From DAOUJW01 sp034421015 (GTDB lineage Bacteria > Chloroflexota > Dehalococcoidia > Lucifugimonadales > UBA2985), in the NCBI GenBank assembly GCA_034421015.1, contig DAOUKT010000036.1, positions 1 to 64,000 of the forward strand: a stretch of DNA of 64,000 nucleotides. Reading direction: 5' to 3'. Shown piece after piece: positions 1 to 8,772 of the stretch. The notes below the pieces were generated by a model, which had not been told where the DNA came from, did not search any database, and saw only the letters and a program-made list of their open reading frames with translations. Position numbers and translations under genes: made by a program. Position 1 is the stretch's first letter. Every line of letters starts with the position of its first letter.

Positions 1-259
1 CTGTCAGACCACATCACTCTCTGGACGGACTCACGCCGGCAGAGTATCTTATAAAATGCCACCCAGATGTGCTGGTCTCCCCTCAACCGTCTCATATGTA
101 CTGAACGAGTACAGTTCCTTGCAGGCGTCCAGGGGGTTGTGTACAATTGGCAGGCACATCGTATAACGAGGATGGGGTGGATTCCCGACGATGGAGCGAA
201 TCCATCCGCCGGTGATCGGAAGGGATCCGCGCCCGTGGTTAGTTTGAAGGAGGGGGCTA

Positions 260-1720
260 ATGGCAACGCTGACTTGCAATCGTAGTCGTGTACTTGTAGT
301 TATTCTGTCGCTGCTGGTGGCAGCCGCGCTTGTCGGCTGCACCGGACCCGCCGGCCCTGCAGGCGCAGCCGGTCCACAGGGGGCCGCCGGCCCCGCTGGC
401 TCAGCCGGATCCCAGGGCCCCGCCGGTCCAGCAGGCGCAGCCGGTCCTCAGGGGGCCACCGGCCCGGCCGGCGCGCCGGGTGAGACCGGCTCGACGGGTC
501 CTGTCGGCCCTCCAGGCCCGGCCGGCCCTGCTGGCATGGATGTGAAGTTGGACGCGGACGCGAGGAAGTTCGTCAAGATAGGGCCGGGAGAGGACATCCA
601 TATAAGGTCAATGGTAGTGCTCACCGGTCTCGGCGACCTTGGCACACCCTCCCGCCGCGCCGTGGAGATGGCTGTTGAGGACTACGGCCCAATCATGGGG
701 CGCGCCGTCTCGGTGGGGGCAGGCCTTGACTCACTGTGCACGGCTGACGGAGGCCGCGCGGCCGCCGATACCGTGGTCGGCGATCCTAGAGTAATAGGCG
801 TCATTGGCACGTCCTGCTCCATCGCGGCCAGAGCGGCCTCGCCCATCATCAGCAAGGCCGGGTTGGTCATGATCTCGCCGTCCAACACCGCTCCGTCCCT
901 TACGTCTGATCTGCAGGGCAACCCTGGGCCCAACTACCATACCGGTTACTACAGGACGTCCAGCAACGATCTGCACCAGGCGGACGCCGTAGCGCAGTAC
1001 GCCTACAACGACCTGGGCCTGCGCAACGTGGCCGCCATTCACGACGGCGACCCGTACACCTCGGGCCTGGCGGTCGCCTTCAGGCTGGCCTTTGAAGGGC
1101 TTGGCGGAACGGTCAGCGTCGAGACGGTGGAAAGGGGAGATACCAACATGGTCCCGGCGCTCACCCGGATAGCCGAGACCGACCCGGACGGCGTATTCTT
1201 CCCCCTCTTTGAGAAGGAGGGTGGATACGTTGTCCAGCAGATTGGCGAAGTGCCCGGTCTTGAGGATGCCGCAATGATAGGCGGCGCAGCCCTGCTGGTG
1301 TCGGGGTTCCTGGCCATGCCGGAGTCGGAGGGGATATACCTTCCCGGCCCGGTGCTGGACTTTGGGGACAACGTCAACGAGGCCACCGGCAGGAACGGCG
1401 GCGACCTGGTGGACGAGTACGAGGAGCGCTTTGGCGAAGTGCCAACGTCGGCCTACATGCCCCACGCCTACGACGCAACCATCATCCTGCTGCGGGCTAT
1501 TGAGGAGGTCGCGGTTGCCGAAGGCGATTACATCTATCTGGACAGGGCCAAGCTCAGGGAGGCGTTGACCGCCACCGAGGGCTTTGAGAGTGTAATCGGG
1601 ACCATCTCCTGCGATGAGTTCGGCGACTGCGGTACGGGCCTCATCAACATCTACCACCACTCCGACTCCGGCGTCACGGACGTTGCCGAGCTTGCCGTGG
1701 TGTACAGGTACGAGTCGTGA
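260..1720 (+). CDS. Branched-chain amino-acid-type ABC substrate-binding lipoprotein with collagen-like neck
   Basis: The protein (486 aa) is predicted to be an extracellular lipoprotein that binds a small solute for uptake or sensing. A hydrophobic signal segment ends in the lipobox LVGC with Cys27. It is followed by about 21 uninterrupted Gly-X-Y triplets (residues 29-91, mostly GPA, GAA and GPQ). The remainder has the type I periplasmic-binding-protein fold of the LivJ family, with the usual 'VIGVIGTSCS', 'MISPSNTAPSLT' and 'VAAIHDGDPYTSGLA' style segments. The ATG at 260 has a strong ribosome site (GAAGGAGGGGG at 247-257). No permease or ATPase genes adjoin it, so its transporter must be elsewhere or it acts as a receptor. 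The collagen-like insert is unusual for this family and is probably a rigid stalk. The family call is confident; the ligand is unknown. Confidence 0.9.
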   Translation: MATLTCNRSRVLVVILSLLVAAALVGCTGPAGPAGAAGPQGAAGPAGSAGSQGPAGPAGAAGPQGATGPAGAPGETGSTGPVGPPGPAGPAGMDVKLDADARKFVKIGPGEDIHIRSMVVLTGLGDLGTPSRRAVEMAVEDYGPIMGRAVSVGAGLDSLCTADGGRAAADTVVGDPRVIGVIGTSCSIAARAASPIISKAGLVMISPSNTAPSLTSDLQGNPGPNYHTGYYRTSSNDLHQADAVAQYAYNDLGLRNVAAIHDGDPYTSGLAVAFRLAFEGLGGTVSVETVERGDTNMVPALTRIAETDPDGVFFPLFEKEGGYVVQQIGEVPGLEDAAMIGGAALLVSGFLAMPESEGIYLPGPVLDFGDNVNEATGRNGGDLVDEYEERFGEVPTSAYMPHAYDATIILLRAIEEVAVAEGDYIYLDRAKLREALTATEGFESVIGTISCDEFGDCGTGLINIYHHSDSGVTDVAELAVVYRYES

Positions 1721-1733
1721 CGGTCTCCGCCTG

Positions 1734-2090
1734 CTAGTACATGATGAGGTTTGCGGACACCAGCCGCTGGGAGGACGGGTCCACGGCCAGGGCCAGCCCT
1801 TCCAGGGTGTAGGCCCCCAGCAGTGGCGGAGCGTTTTCGTCTCTAAAGACCACAATGGTGACCACGCTCTCGCCGTCAATGGTAGCCCACGCCTGGCCGT
1901 ACTCCATCTCCACACGACGCCCGTCGGCTAACAGGAACCTGCGGCTTCCCATGGGCTCAATGCCCAGGTCTCGCAGCAGGCGGGCCGGCAGCGTGGTGTA
2001 AAATGCGCCGGTATCGACCGTTGCTTCAATGTCCAGACTCTGCTGGTCGTCCATGCTGGAGATTCGCAGCGGCCACGTGAAGGTTCCCAT
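1734..2090 (-). CDS. Small retropepsin-like aspartyl protease family protein (copy 1)
   Basis: This 118-aa protein carries the aspartic-protease triad as VDTGAFYTTLP (about residues 25-35) inside a single-domain retropepsin-like barrel, with a later hydrophobic-Gly segment (LLGAYTLEGL). Family members of this size must dimerise to build an active site. It is a close paralogue of the gene at 28034-28390, sharing start (MGTFTWPLRISSMD), length and C-terminus (NLIMY). It lies 116 bp downstream, on the same strand, of a VapC/ribbon-helix-helix pair, and the second copy also sits beside a PIN gene. Whether it is proteolytically active, and on what, cannot be read from sequence. Fold assignment is fairly sure; function is unknown. 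Confidence 0.75.
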   Translation of the reverse strand: MGTFTWPLRISSMDDQQSLDIEATVDTGAFYTTLPARLLRDLGIEPMGSRRFLLADGRRVEMEYGQAWATIDGESVVTIVVFRDENAPPLLGAYTLEGLALAVDPSSQRLVSANLIMY

Positions 2091-2206
2091 AGCTTGAGCC
2101 TCCCAACCGAGGGTACTACCCTCTCATTCTAGCCGATTGCCCGGGGCCGGGGAAGGACAACCCCTCACGCCACCTGTCGCGCGCCTTGCCGCCTCGGGCC
2201 TCCGGC

Positions 2207-2602
2207 TCAGCTCAGGCGCTCAATCCCCGGGCAGGCGTCGAAACCGCCGTCGAAACTCAGGATGCGGCTTATACCGGCGTTGCGCATGACGGCTGTGTGC
2301 AGGGCGTCTCGCGCAGACAGGCCGTCTACCGCACCGATGAGGGCTCTGGCGGCGCGAACCTCGGACATGCCGAATGTCAGGGTGTCATCGACAATCGCAT
2401 CCAGGCTCTCGAAAGCGGCATCTATGGCGTCGGGGCGGTGAATTGCCGTGTAGCGGTGGAGTATCTCCTGGTAGACCTCCGCGTCCGTTGCGAACTGCTC
2501 CCCGTCGCCCACAAGCCGCGTGAGGAGGGCCAGGGCCCGGTCCTTGTTGGGATGGGGAGCTCCCACAAGGTACATGGGCACGTTGGAGTCTACGAATATC
2601 AC
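2207..2602 (-). CDS. vapC: PIN-domain ribonuclease toxin (VapC family)
   Basis: This 131-aa protein has the PIN nuclease pattern: an N-terminal acidic residue in MIFVDSN, a mid-protein Glu in TDAEVYQEIL, and the C-terminal LSARDALHTAVM plus ILSFDGGFD acidic cluster that together bind metal. VapC toxins cleave tRNA or rRNA and are held inactive by the partner antitoxin. It starts with GTG at 2602, and the GTGA overlaps the stop codon of the upstream ribbon-helix-helix gene by 4 bp, the usual translationally coupled antitoxin-toxin order. The retropepsin-like gene follows on the same strand. Length matches the family. The RNA target cannot be predicted. Confidence 0.88.
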   Translation of the reverse strand: MIFVDSNVPMYLVGAPHPNKDRALALLTRLVGDGEQFATDAEVYQEILHRYTAIHRPDAIDAAFESLDAIVDDTLTFGMSEVRAARALIGAVDGLSARDALHTAVMRNAGISRILSFDGGFDACPGIERLS

Positions 2603-2847
2603 TTCAATCGCTGCTGGCCCGCCTCAATGTCAGCGAGCATGGTCTCTATGTCCCCGGTGGGGTAGCTGTGCAGGGACGCTTCGGCGATGGCGCGCAGCTT
2701 GGCCTCGGCGGTTCCCGGCTGGTCGCTTCTTGCCCTTCTCAGCGCTTGACGCACCCACTCCGCCACAGTCATTCGCTGCCTCCGCGCGGCGCCCTGAATC
2801 TCCAGGAACTCCTCTTCGTCGAGCAACACCTGCAGTCTCTTTGTCAT
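2599..2847 (-). CDS. Ribbon-helix-helix antitoxin (VapB-like)
   Basis: This 82-aa protein begins with a typical ribbon-helix-helix strand (MTKRLQVLLDEEEFLEIQ) and helices that include MTVAEWVRQALRRAR. The C-terminal part (from about residue 45) is a likely toxin-neutralising tail. RHH antitoxins bind DNA as dimers and repress their own operon, more strongly with the toxin bound. It is the first gene of the operon and overlaps vapC by 4 bp. Upstream (2850-2880) lies AT-rich DNA that could hold the minus-strand promoter and operator. Assignment rests on fold-like sequence plus its position next to a PIN gene. Confidence 0.8.
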   Translation of the reverse strand: MTKRLQVLLDEEEFLEIQGAARRQRMTVAEWVRQALRRARSDQPGTAEAKLRAIAEASLHSYPTGDIETMLADIEAGQQRLK

Positions 2848-2974
2848 GTGGTTAGTGTATTTAACTCATATAACCTTAGTCAAGAATCAGGCGGACGCTC
2901 GACGAGCCTACTCATATCACGAGAGCATGTACTTTCGCCGCTGACGGCCTGCAATTGTTCATCTTCTACAACCC

Positions 2975-3004
2975 TTGTAATGCGAGGTGGTCTAGACTTA
3001 CAAT
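2975..3004 (+). promoter_or_regulatory. Putative sigma-70-type promoter for the peptide-binding protein gene
   Basis: TTGTAA (2975-2980) and TACAAT (2999-3004) are separated by 18 bp, in an AT-rich gap just upstream of the ribosome site and ATG at 3036. Matches to consensus are partial, so this is a candidate only. Confidence 0.35.
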
Positions 3005-3035
3005 TTGACAGCTTATCTCAGTGAAGGAACTCTAT

Positions 3036-4799
3036 ATGTCACCCGGCTATGTTCGCAAAACTAGACTGGCCGTCTGCCTCGTCGCCCTGCTGGCCCTTGT
3101 TGCCTGCGCCGGCGACGAGCAGCCCACCGCTGTCCCGGACTCTTCGCCGACTGCCGCGGAGATGCCGGAGGAGGAGAAGGTCCTGACAATCCTCTACTGG
3201 CAGGCCCCTTCCCTGCCCGGCCCGTACCTGTCGGCCGGATACAAGGACCGTGACGCCGGGGCTGTCACCCTGGAGCCCCTCGCCAAGTACAGCCCGGACG
3301 GCGCGCTCGTTCCGGCCCTTGCCGCCGGGATTCCCACCATCGAGAACGGCGGCGTCTCCCAAGACCTGATGTCCATCACCTGGAAGCTCAGGGAGGGGCT
3401 TATGTGGTCCGACGGCAGCGAGATGACCGCCGAGGACGCGGTCTTCACCTGGCGGTACTGCTCCCACGTGGACACCGGCTGCACGGCGGAAAGCGCCTTC
3501 GACGGCATATCTTCAGTGGAGGCCGTCGATGACCTCACCGTCAGGATCACATTCGATGCGCCCACGCCCTACCCTTACACCGCCTTTGTGAGCGCCGGCG
3601 CGCCAATCATCAGCCGGGTCCAGTTCGCCGATTGCGTGGGAGAGGCCGCGGCCGGGTGCACAGCCCAGAACTTCGCGCCACTGGGCACGGGGCCCTATCG
3701 CATCACCGAGTTCAGGCCCAACGAAGAGGCCGTCTACGAGCGCAACCCGCACTTCAGGGGGCCGGAGCCTTACTTCGACAGCGTTTTGATCGTTGGACGC
3801 GGCGACGCCATCTCTGCGGCTGAGTCCGTCCTGGAGAAGGGCGAGGCCGACTACGCCTGGAACCTGCAGGTGGCGCCGGACGACCTCGCGGAGATGGAGG
3901 CCGGGGACCGGGGCCGCGTGATCACGGCCTTTGCCAGCCTTGTAGAGCGTATTGTGGTCAACCAGTCCAACCCCGACCCGGCGCTGGGCGACGACCGCTC
4001 CGAGTACCTGGACGGACAGAACCCCCACCCGTTCCTGACCTTCACGCCGATTGCCCAGGCCATGTCCATGGCCATAGACCGCAGCCGCATTGCGGACGAG
4101 CTTTACGGATTCGCCGGAGAGCCTGAGTGCAATCTGATAGCCGGGCCTCCCGCCTACGTCTCCACCGCGAACGACGGCTGCCTGGCCCAGGACATCGAGG
4201 GCGCAAACCGGCTGCTGGACGCGAACGGCGTCCTGGACACGGACGGAGACGGCGTGCGGGAGTACAACGGCGCGCCCCTGCGCATCACCTACCAGACCTC
4301 AACCAACTCGGTACGCCAGGACACCCAGGCCCTCGTTCAGGGCTGGTGGAGGGAGATAGGCATTGAGACGGAGCTTATCGACCACGACGCAAGCCTCTTC
4401 TTTGGCGGCGACCCCGTTGCAGACAAGGAGTCCACGTATCGCCGGTTCTTTGCGGACGTCCAGATGTACGCGACCGGCCCCGACGTGGACCCACAGCAGT
4501 ACCTTTCCGACTCCATCTGTAGGCACATCCCCACTCGTGGGGACAACTGGTCAGGAGGCAACATCGCCCGCTCCTGCAACGCCGAGTACGATGAGGTCTA
4601 TGAGAAGCTGTCGCAGACGCCCGCCGGGCCGGAGCGGAACGCGCTGATCATGCAGCTCAATGACATCCATATCCAGAGCTACTACGAGATCCCGCTGGTG
4701 AACCGCGGCCTTGTCTCCGCCCACCTGAACACCCTCCAGGGTGTTCGGATCAACGGGTGGGACAGCGAGCTCTGGAACATCGGGGAGTGGCGCCGGTAG
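3036..4799 (+). CDS. Peptide/nickel-type ABC substrate-binding lipoprotein (SBP_bac_5)
   Basis: The protein is 587 aa from the ATG at 3036, which has GAAGGAA at 3023-3029; a GTG 15 bp upstream overlaps that ribosome site and is less likely. It is predicted to be anchored by a lipid through the lipobox LVAC and to bind oligopeptides or similar solutes outside the membrane. Family 5 features are visible: 'LEPLAKYSPDGALVPALAAG' near the N-terminus, the 'WKLREGLMWSDGSEMTAEDA' signature, and 'GTGPYRITEFRPNE' before 'YERNPHFRG'. Length is normal. No DppBCDF-like permease or ATPase genes are nearby, so it is an orphan binding protein like the one at 260. The next gene on the same strand is a methyltransferase with its own ribosome site. 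Confidence 0.92.
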   Translation: MSPGYVRKTRLAVCLVALLALVACAGDEQPTAVPDSSPTAAEMPEEEKVLTILYWQAPSLPGPYLSAGYKDRDAGAVTLEPLAKYSPDGALVPALAAGIPTIENGGVSQDLMSITWKLREGLMWSDGSEMTAEDAVFTWRYCSHVDTGCTAESAFDGISSVEAVDDLTVRITFDAPTPYPYTAFVSAGAPIISRVQFADCVGEAAAGCTAQNFAPLGTGPYRITEFRPNEEAVYERNPHFRGPEPYFDSVLIVGRGDAISAAESVLEKGEADYAWNLQVAPDDLAEMEAGDRGRVITAFASLVERIVVNQSNPDPALGDDRSEYLDGQNPHPFLTFTPIAQAMSMAIDRSRIADELYGFAGEPECNLIAGPPAYVSTANDGCLAQDIEGANRLLDANGVLDTDGDGVREYNGAPLRITYQTSTNSVRQDTQALVQGWWREIGIETELIDHDASLFFGGDPVADKESTYRRFFADVQMYATGPDVDPQQYLSDSICRHIPTRGDNWSGGNIARSCNAEYDEVYEKLSQTPAGPERNALIMQLNDIHIQSYYEIPLVNRGLVSAHLNTLQGVRINGWDSELWNIGEWRR

Positions 4800-4856
4800 T
4801 CGCCGTGAGCCGGTGGCTGTAGTGAATCGCAAATCGCGTAGAAGGGAGGGCACACC

Positions 4857-5669
4857 ATGACCGAACAGTCCCAGGAGTACACAATGGGATACGATGAGAA
4901 CTTCCAGCAGCTATTGCGGCGGCGCAGCGCGGAGAGCCACGCCGCATACCTGCTCTCGATACTGAAGCCGGGCGATCGCGTCCTGGACTTCGGGTGCGGC
5001 CCCGGGACCATCTCAGTTGGTATCGCGAAGGCGATTGAGCCGGGAGAGATGCACGGCGTCGATATGGAGGAGTCGCAGATAAACGTCGCGCGGGCGGCCG
5101 CACAGGCCGGCGGCCACGCCAACGCCACGTTCCACGTCGGGGACGTGACCGCGCTCCCATTTGAGGACAACTACTTTGACGCGGCCCACTGCCACGCGGT
5201 GCTTATGCACGTCCCGGACACCCCCAAGGTGCTGGCCGAGGTGAAGCGGGTGCTCAAGTCCGGCGGCGTCATCGGCAGCCGGGAGATGTTCGTTGCGTCA
5301 TCGTTCCTTGAGCCTGGCGCGGAGGAGACGCAGGGGGCGTGGGACACCTTTGCCAAGCTGCTGCAGGGCAACGGCGGGCATCCCCAGATGGGCAAGGAGC
5401 TGAAGAACGTCTTTCTGGAGGCGGGGTTCACCGACGTACGCGCCTCGGCTTCATTCGACTACTTCAGCTCGACGGAGGACGTCGCCTTCCTGCGGGCCTT
5501 CATAGACGACTGGTTCTACTCGCCCCGGGTGATAGAGGCGGCGACACAGTTCGGGCTGGCGACACGGGAGCAGTTCGACCAGTGGCGCAAGAGTCTGGAC
5601 GACTGGCGCGACCACCCGGGCGCGTTCGGGGCCTTCGCCTTCGGCGAGGCGATTGGGGTCAAGCCGTAG
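4857..5669 (+). CDS. Class I SAM-dependent methyltransferase
   Basis: This 270-aa protein has the Rossmann methyltransferase signature: motif I VLDFGCGPGTIS (about residues 42-53), an acidic ribose contact in MHGVDMEESQI, and motif IV-like DNYFDAAHCHAVLMHVPD. This resembles the UbiE/Methyltransf_11 group, which methylates small molecules such as quinones or sterol-like compounds. A ribosome site (GGGAGGG) precedes the ATG at 4857. The substrate cannot be inferred. The stop codon lies inside the left copy of a direct repeat flanking a small mobile element at 5671-5875, so that insertion landed exactly at the gene end. Confidence 0.88.
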   Translation: MTEQSQEYTMGYDENFQQLLRRRSAESHAAYLLSILKPGDRVLDFGCGPGTISVGIAKAIEPGEMHGVDMEESQINVARAAAQAGGHANATFHVGDVTALPFEDNYFDAAHCHAVLMHVPDTPKVLAEVKRVLKSGGVIGSREMFVASSFLEPGAEETQGAWDTFAKLLQGNGGHPQMGKELKNVFLEAGFTDVRASASFDYFSSTEDVAFLRAFIDDWFYSPRVIEAATQFGLATREQFDQWRKSLDDWRDHPGAFGAFAFGEAIGVKP

Positions 5670-5670
5670 G

Positions 5671-5875
5671 CATCCTCTATACGCCTTGGTAGGGCTAACC
5701 TCGGTTGGGGCACCCCCTTCCCGCTCATGGTGAGCCTGTCGAGCCATTTGAGCGGGGGGACTACGTACATTGTCGCCTTACCGCTCATTTCCTTCGACAA
5801 GCTCAGAGCCTGCCCTGTACTTGATACGGGGATGAGCGGTATCATCCGACAATATCAACGCCTGTTGAGAATACC
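5671..5875. mobile_element. MITE-like element, family A copy 1, with target duplication
   Basis: A roughly 205-bp non-coding element has inverted ends: the left end reads ATCCTCTATACGCCTTGGTA and the right end, reverse-complemented, ATTCTCAACAGGCGTTGATA. It is flanked by an 11-bp direct repeat, CAAGCCGTAGG, at 5660-5670 and 5876-5886; part of this may belong to the element, leaving an 8-11 bp target duplication. Inside are short palindromes such as CCGCTCAT...ATGAGCGG. Related copies lie at 13939-14166 (opposite orientation) and 51068-51125 (truncated). It encodes no transposase. Confidence 0.75.
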
Positions 5876-5907
5876 CAAGCCGTAGGCTTGGACTGCCCCG
5901 GAGAGGC

Positions 5908-6357
5908 TCATCCGTTGGCCGGGAACAGCTCCGCCAGCCGTCCGCGCCGGTAGCCGAAGATTCTTCTCAGCTCTCCGGCAACGAAGAGCCGGTTGACCAG
6001 CGCGCCTCCAGGGACGCCGTAGTCCACGTGGTCGGTGACCAGAGTACCGCCCGGCCGCTCCTCGAAAGTGTGCCGGTGTACCCAGAAGCGGTAGGGGCCC
6101 CGGAGCTGCACGTCGCAGAAGGCGTGGGGCGGGTCCCACTCCGTGATCTCGCTGCGCCACCTGACGGGCACGCCTCGGAGCCTGATCCGGTACTCGATGA
6201 TGGTCCCGACCGCCATCTCGATGGGCAGCGGAGAAAGAATGGAGAACCTGACCCAGGGAGGCGTGAGCAGATTGAGGTTCTCCGCCCTGGAGAAGAAGTC
6301 GAAGACCTCATCTATGGGGTAGCCCAGGAACTGCTCCTGGTGGACTTGAAAGGGCAT
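5908..6357 (-). CDS. SRPBCC-family ligand-binding protein
   Basis: This 149-aa protein has the START/polyketide-cyclase-like fold pattern: the N-terminal 'YPIDEVFDFFSRAENLNLLT' segment, the mid 'GTIIEYRIRLRGVPVRWRSE' strands, and a C-terminal helix (GALVNRLFVAGELRRIFGYR) that would close a hydrophobic cavity. Family members bind lipids or small hydrophobic compounds or act as cyclases. Length is usual. It is a single minus-strand gene between a mobile repeat and a large putative defence gene. The ligand is unknown. Some relatives are annotated as cell-division inhibitors by old homology, which should not be taken as function. Confidence 0.85.
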   Translation of the reverse strand: MPFQVHQEQFLGYPIDEVFDFFSRAENLNLLTPPWVRFSILSPLPIEMAVGTIIEYRIRLRGVPVRWRSEITEWDPPHAFCDVQLRGPYRFWVHRHTFEERPGGTLVTDHVDYGVPGGALVNRLFVAGELRRIFGYRRGRLAELFPANG

Positions 6358-6503
6358 GGTTGGTTTTGTTGGGGATGCTCAGGTAGAGGCGGCACTTGTG
6401 AGGACTCGTGGGGACATACTGCACTGATGGCAAGGCCAAAAATGAATTCCATCAATCTTGCAGGCAGGGATTGGTTCTTTGGGAACTATTCTTAGCCTTG
6501 TTA

Positions 6504-8600
6504 TCACCTCCTGCCAAACATCTTGTCCAGCAGACCGTTTCGGCCCCGGCTGAGGTTTCTTTCCAGGAACTCCTCAAGCTCAGGGCGATTCAAGACAGTA
6601 CGGCCTCCGACGCTTGCGCTATCGTCAATGAGGGTGGAGGGAACATTCTCCCAATCGAACTCTCGCCGCCCGTAGGTGTTGGTCTGCTCGATTACGATAA
6701 CCTTGTCGCCTTCCAATACCCAGCCTGTTGGCTGATGGCCCTCCTTTTTCATCCTTGTGGCTGGCCTCAGCAGATGATCGACCTGTGTCTTGACTCTCTC
6801 GTGGCGCTTGTCCGCGTAGTCGGTCCATTTTATGGGCGCGCACCACTTCGGTGGGCTGTCCTCTAGCAGGTCGCCAATCAATCCAGAGAGGACAGTGGAG
6901 GAGAACTCAAGCCAGTCCTCGGGTCTGGGTGTCTCGTCGAGTCGAGCCAGGACTCTTCTTAAGTATTCTCGGTAGAGGTGCGTAGACAGTTCCCGGCCCA
7001 CCTCTTTTATCTTTAGGTGTAGCTCGTGTCGGAGACTTTCCTTATAGGATGGGAGCGCAGTGGTAGTGTAAATCATCAGACTGCGCTTGACGATCTGGTC
7101 GGTGAAAGCCTTGAGATCCTGGTTCATCGACAGCACGAAGCAAGGGTACTCGGCAACTAGGGGCGGCACCTCGTCCTTGATAACATCCTCCCCATGGTCG
7201 CGTATGGCACGCCTGCCGATGTCATCGAAGACAGCGGGGAATCTTTTGTATGCATATTGGATGTCCTTGAGTCTGCCTTTCGTGAAATAGCGCTTCTCAA
7301 TTTCATAGGGCTTTCCAAACATTGACGTCATCAGAGTGTCGATAAGACTGGACTTACCGCATGATGGCTGCCCATACACAATGGCGAATGATGGGAATCT
7401 GAATATGTCTCCGTCGTGGCCTGCCAAAGTCCTCATGTCACACATGAATGGCGAGAAATACAGCCACGACCATAGTATGAAGTAATCTCGTTGAAGTCTC
7501 TCCACTCCCATCCCGCCTTCGAAGGTGCCCTCATAATTGCTGAAAAACTCCACCAGCAACTTCGCGTCGCTGCGTGCGGCAGTGTGGTCGGCTTCCAGGG
7601 AGAATGGTTCCCCGAAAAGGGAGACAGTCTTCGACTGCCTGTCTATGGATAGCTCTCGATGGTCGGTCTCCTCCTCGGACTGGACAACACGGATACGACT
7701 GTACTCCTTGACTATCTTGTGTCTGAGCTCGCGGGTTATCTGTTGCCTTCCGTTGCGCGGCGGCGGGATGAGGTTGGCCACCACTGGATGAATGGCCGCC
7801 TTCACCTTTTCAATGCGCTGTATTTGTGTGGGTACGTTTATCTGGACGACGTCGCCCTGCTGCTCTGTCTCCGAGGAGTCAATCACCAGAGTCGAGTGGT
7901 CGTTGGGGTCTAGGACTGGCACCTCCACCAGGTTTATCTCCGCGTGCTCAATGCGATCGGAAGGCAGTGGTATCTCATTAGAAGCCTGGTCCCTTACGGA
8001 CTCGTACATACCAAGGTAGTGACCCCAAGCGGCGGCGTCATCGTCAAAGCACACCAAAGTTTCTGACTGGCGTCCGCCAAAAGCGGTCTCCGAAAGATTT
8101 GCTGACCCGACTATGGCGCGCGTTTTGCCGGACTCGGTGTTTTCCAGGAGATACAGCTTGGCGTGGGCTATCTGCTTACGCAGTACTCGAAATCGAGCCT
8201 GCCCCTCCCTGACTCGGCTGAGAATGAAGGCGTGGCGTTGGTCCGGCAGGTTCTTGATCGCTGCCCTGGTGTCTCCAATGGCGACCTGCTGAAAGGCCAT
8301 GATATCCCTAAGTGTGCGCAACGTGTTCTCACAGCCGAACACGCACTCGAAATCACGGAATTCGTGGTTGTCTAACAAGCGTACAATGGCGCTTACCCCC
8401 GCCGAGTATGTGAGAATGCGGATCCGGTCGAAGCCATCGAACAAGGCCCATGTGAACTTGGATTCGGACTCAAAGCGGACGCGGGCCACTCGGAGCCCGG
8501 TACCGTCGTCAAGGTCAAATCCCAGTTTTTCCCCTAGTCCGGGTGAGTTCATTCCTATGCCAATCTCCCTTAGTAGCCTTGAGGACTCGCCAGCGTTCAA
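6504..8600 (-). CDS. PLD-type nuclease fused to SF3/AAA-like P-loop ATPase
   Basis: This large protein (698 aa) joins two modules. Residues 60-200 form a single phospholipase-D-superfamily half with HAKLYLL (H147, K149) and IVGSANLSETAFGG (S166, N168), like PLD-family nucleases that dimerise to build the active site. Residues 370-570 are a P-loop ATPase: Walker A GQPSCGKSS at 410-418, Walker B FPAVFDD near 454-460, then FVLSMNQDLKAFTDQIVKR, with Asn493 and a basic pair (505-506) resembling SF3/D5-type helicase motif C and an arginine finger. The C-terminal 130 aa are unassigned. The start is a TTG at 8600; ATG at 8552 (residue 17) is an alternative. It is a single gene beside an IS element, with lower GC than its neighbours, which suggests transfer. 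A role in anti-phage defence or DNA processing is inference only. Confidence 0.7.
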   Translation of the reverse strand: MNAGESSRLLREIGIGMNSPGLGEKLGFDLDDGTGLRVARVRFESESKFTWALFDGFDRIRILTYSAGVSAIVRLLDNHEFRDFECVFGCENTLRTLRDIMAFQQVAIGDTRAAIKNLPDQRHAFILSRVREGQARFRVLRKQIAHAKLYLLENTESGKTRAIVGSANLSETAFGGRQSETLVCFDDDAAAWGHYLGMYESVRDQASNEIPLPSDRIEHAEINLVEVPVLDPNDHSTLVIDSSETEQQGDVVQINVPTQIQRIEKVKAAIHPVVANLIPPPRNGRQQITRELRHKIVKEYSRIRVVQSEEETDHRELSIDRQSKTVSLFGEPFSLEADHTAARSDAKLLVEFFSNYEGTFEGGMGVERLQRDYFILWSWLYFSPFMCDMRTLAGHDGDIFRFPSFAIVYGQPSCGKSSLIDTLMTSMFGKPYEIEKRYFTKGRLKDIQYAYKRFPAVFDDIGRRAIRDHGEDVIKDEVPPLVAEYPCFVLSMNQDLKAFTDQIVKRSLMIYTTTALPSYKESLRHELHLKIKEVGRELSTHLYREYLRRVLARLDETPRPEDWLEFSSTVLSGLIGDLLEDSPPKWCAPIKWTDYADKRHERVKTQVDHLLRPATRMKKEGHQPTGWVLEGDKVIVIEQTNTYGRREFDWENVPSTLIDDSASVGGRTVLNRPELEEFLERNLSRGRNGLLDKMFGRR

Positions 8601-8772
8601 GGCATTTTAGGACAAATTATGGTTTGACTGATGCCTGACCCTAGTTCACGCTCAACTTAAAGGTTGTAGAATCTACCGTTGTGAGGCGTCACAAGACTTA
8701 TAGCATAAATGGTCTATGGTAGAGGACGTCAAGAGTAGGTAGCGCCAATATCTAACAGTTATATCACCCCCT

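Noticed and set aside
330..650. Long reading frames in other phases across the collagen-like region
   Set aside because: They arise from the GC-rich triplet repeat and have no start site, family similarity or plausible composition.
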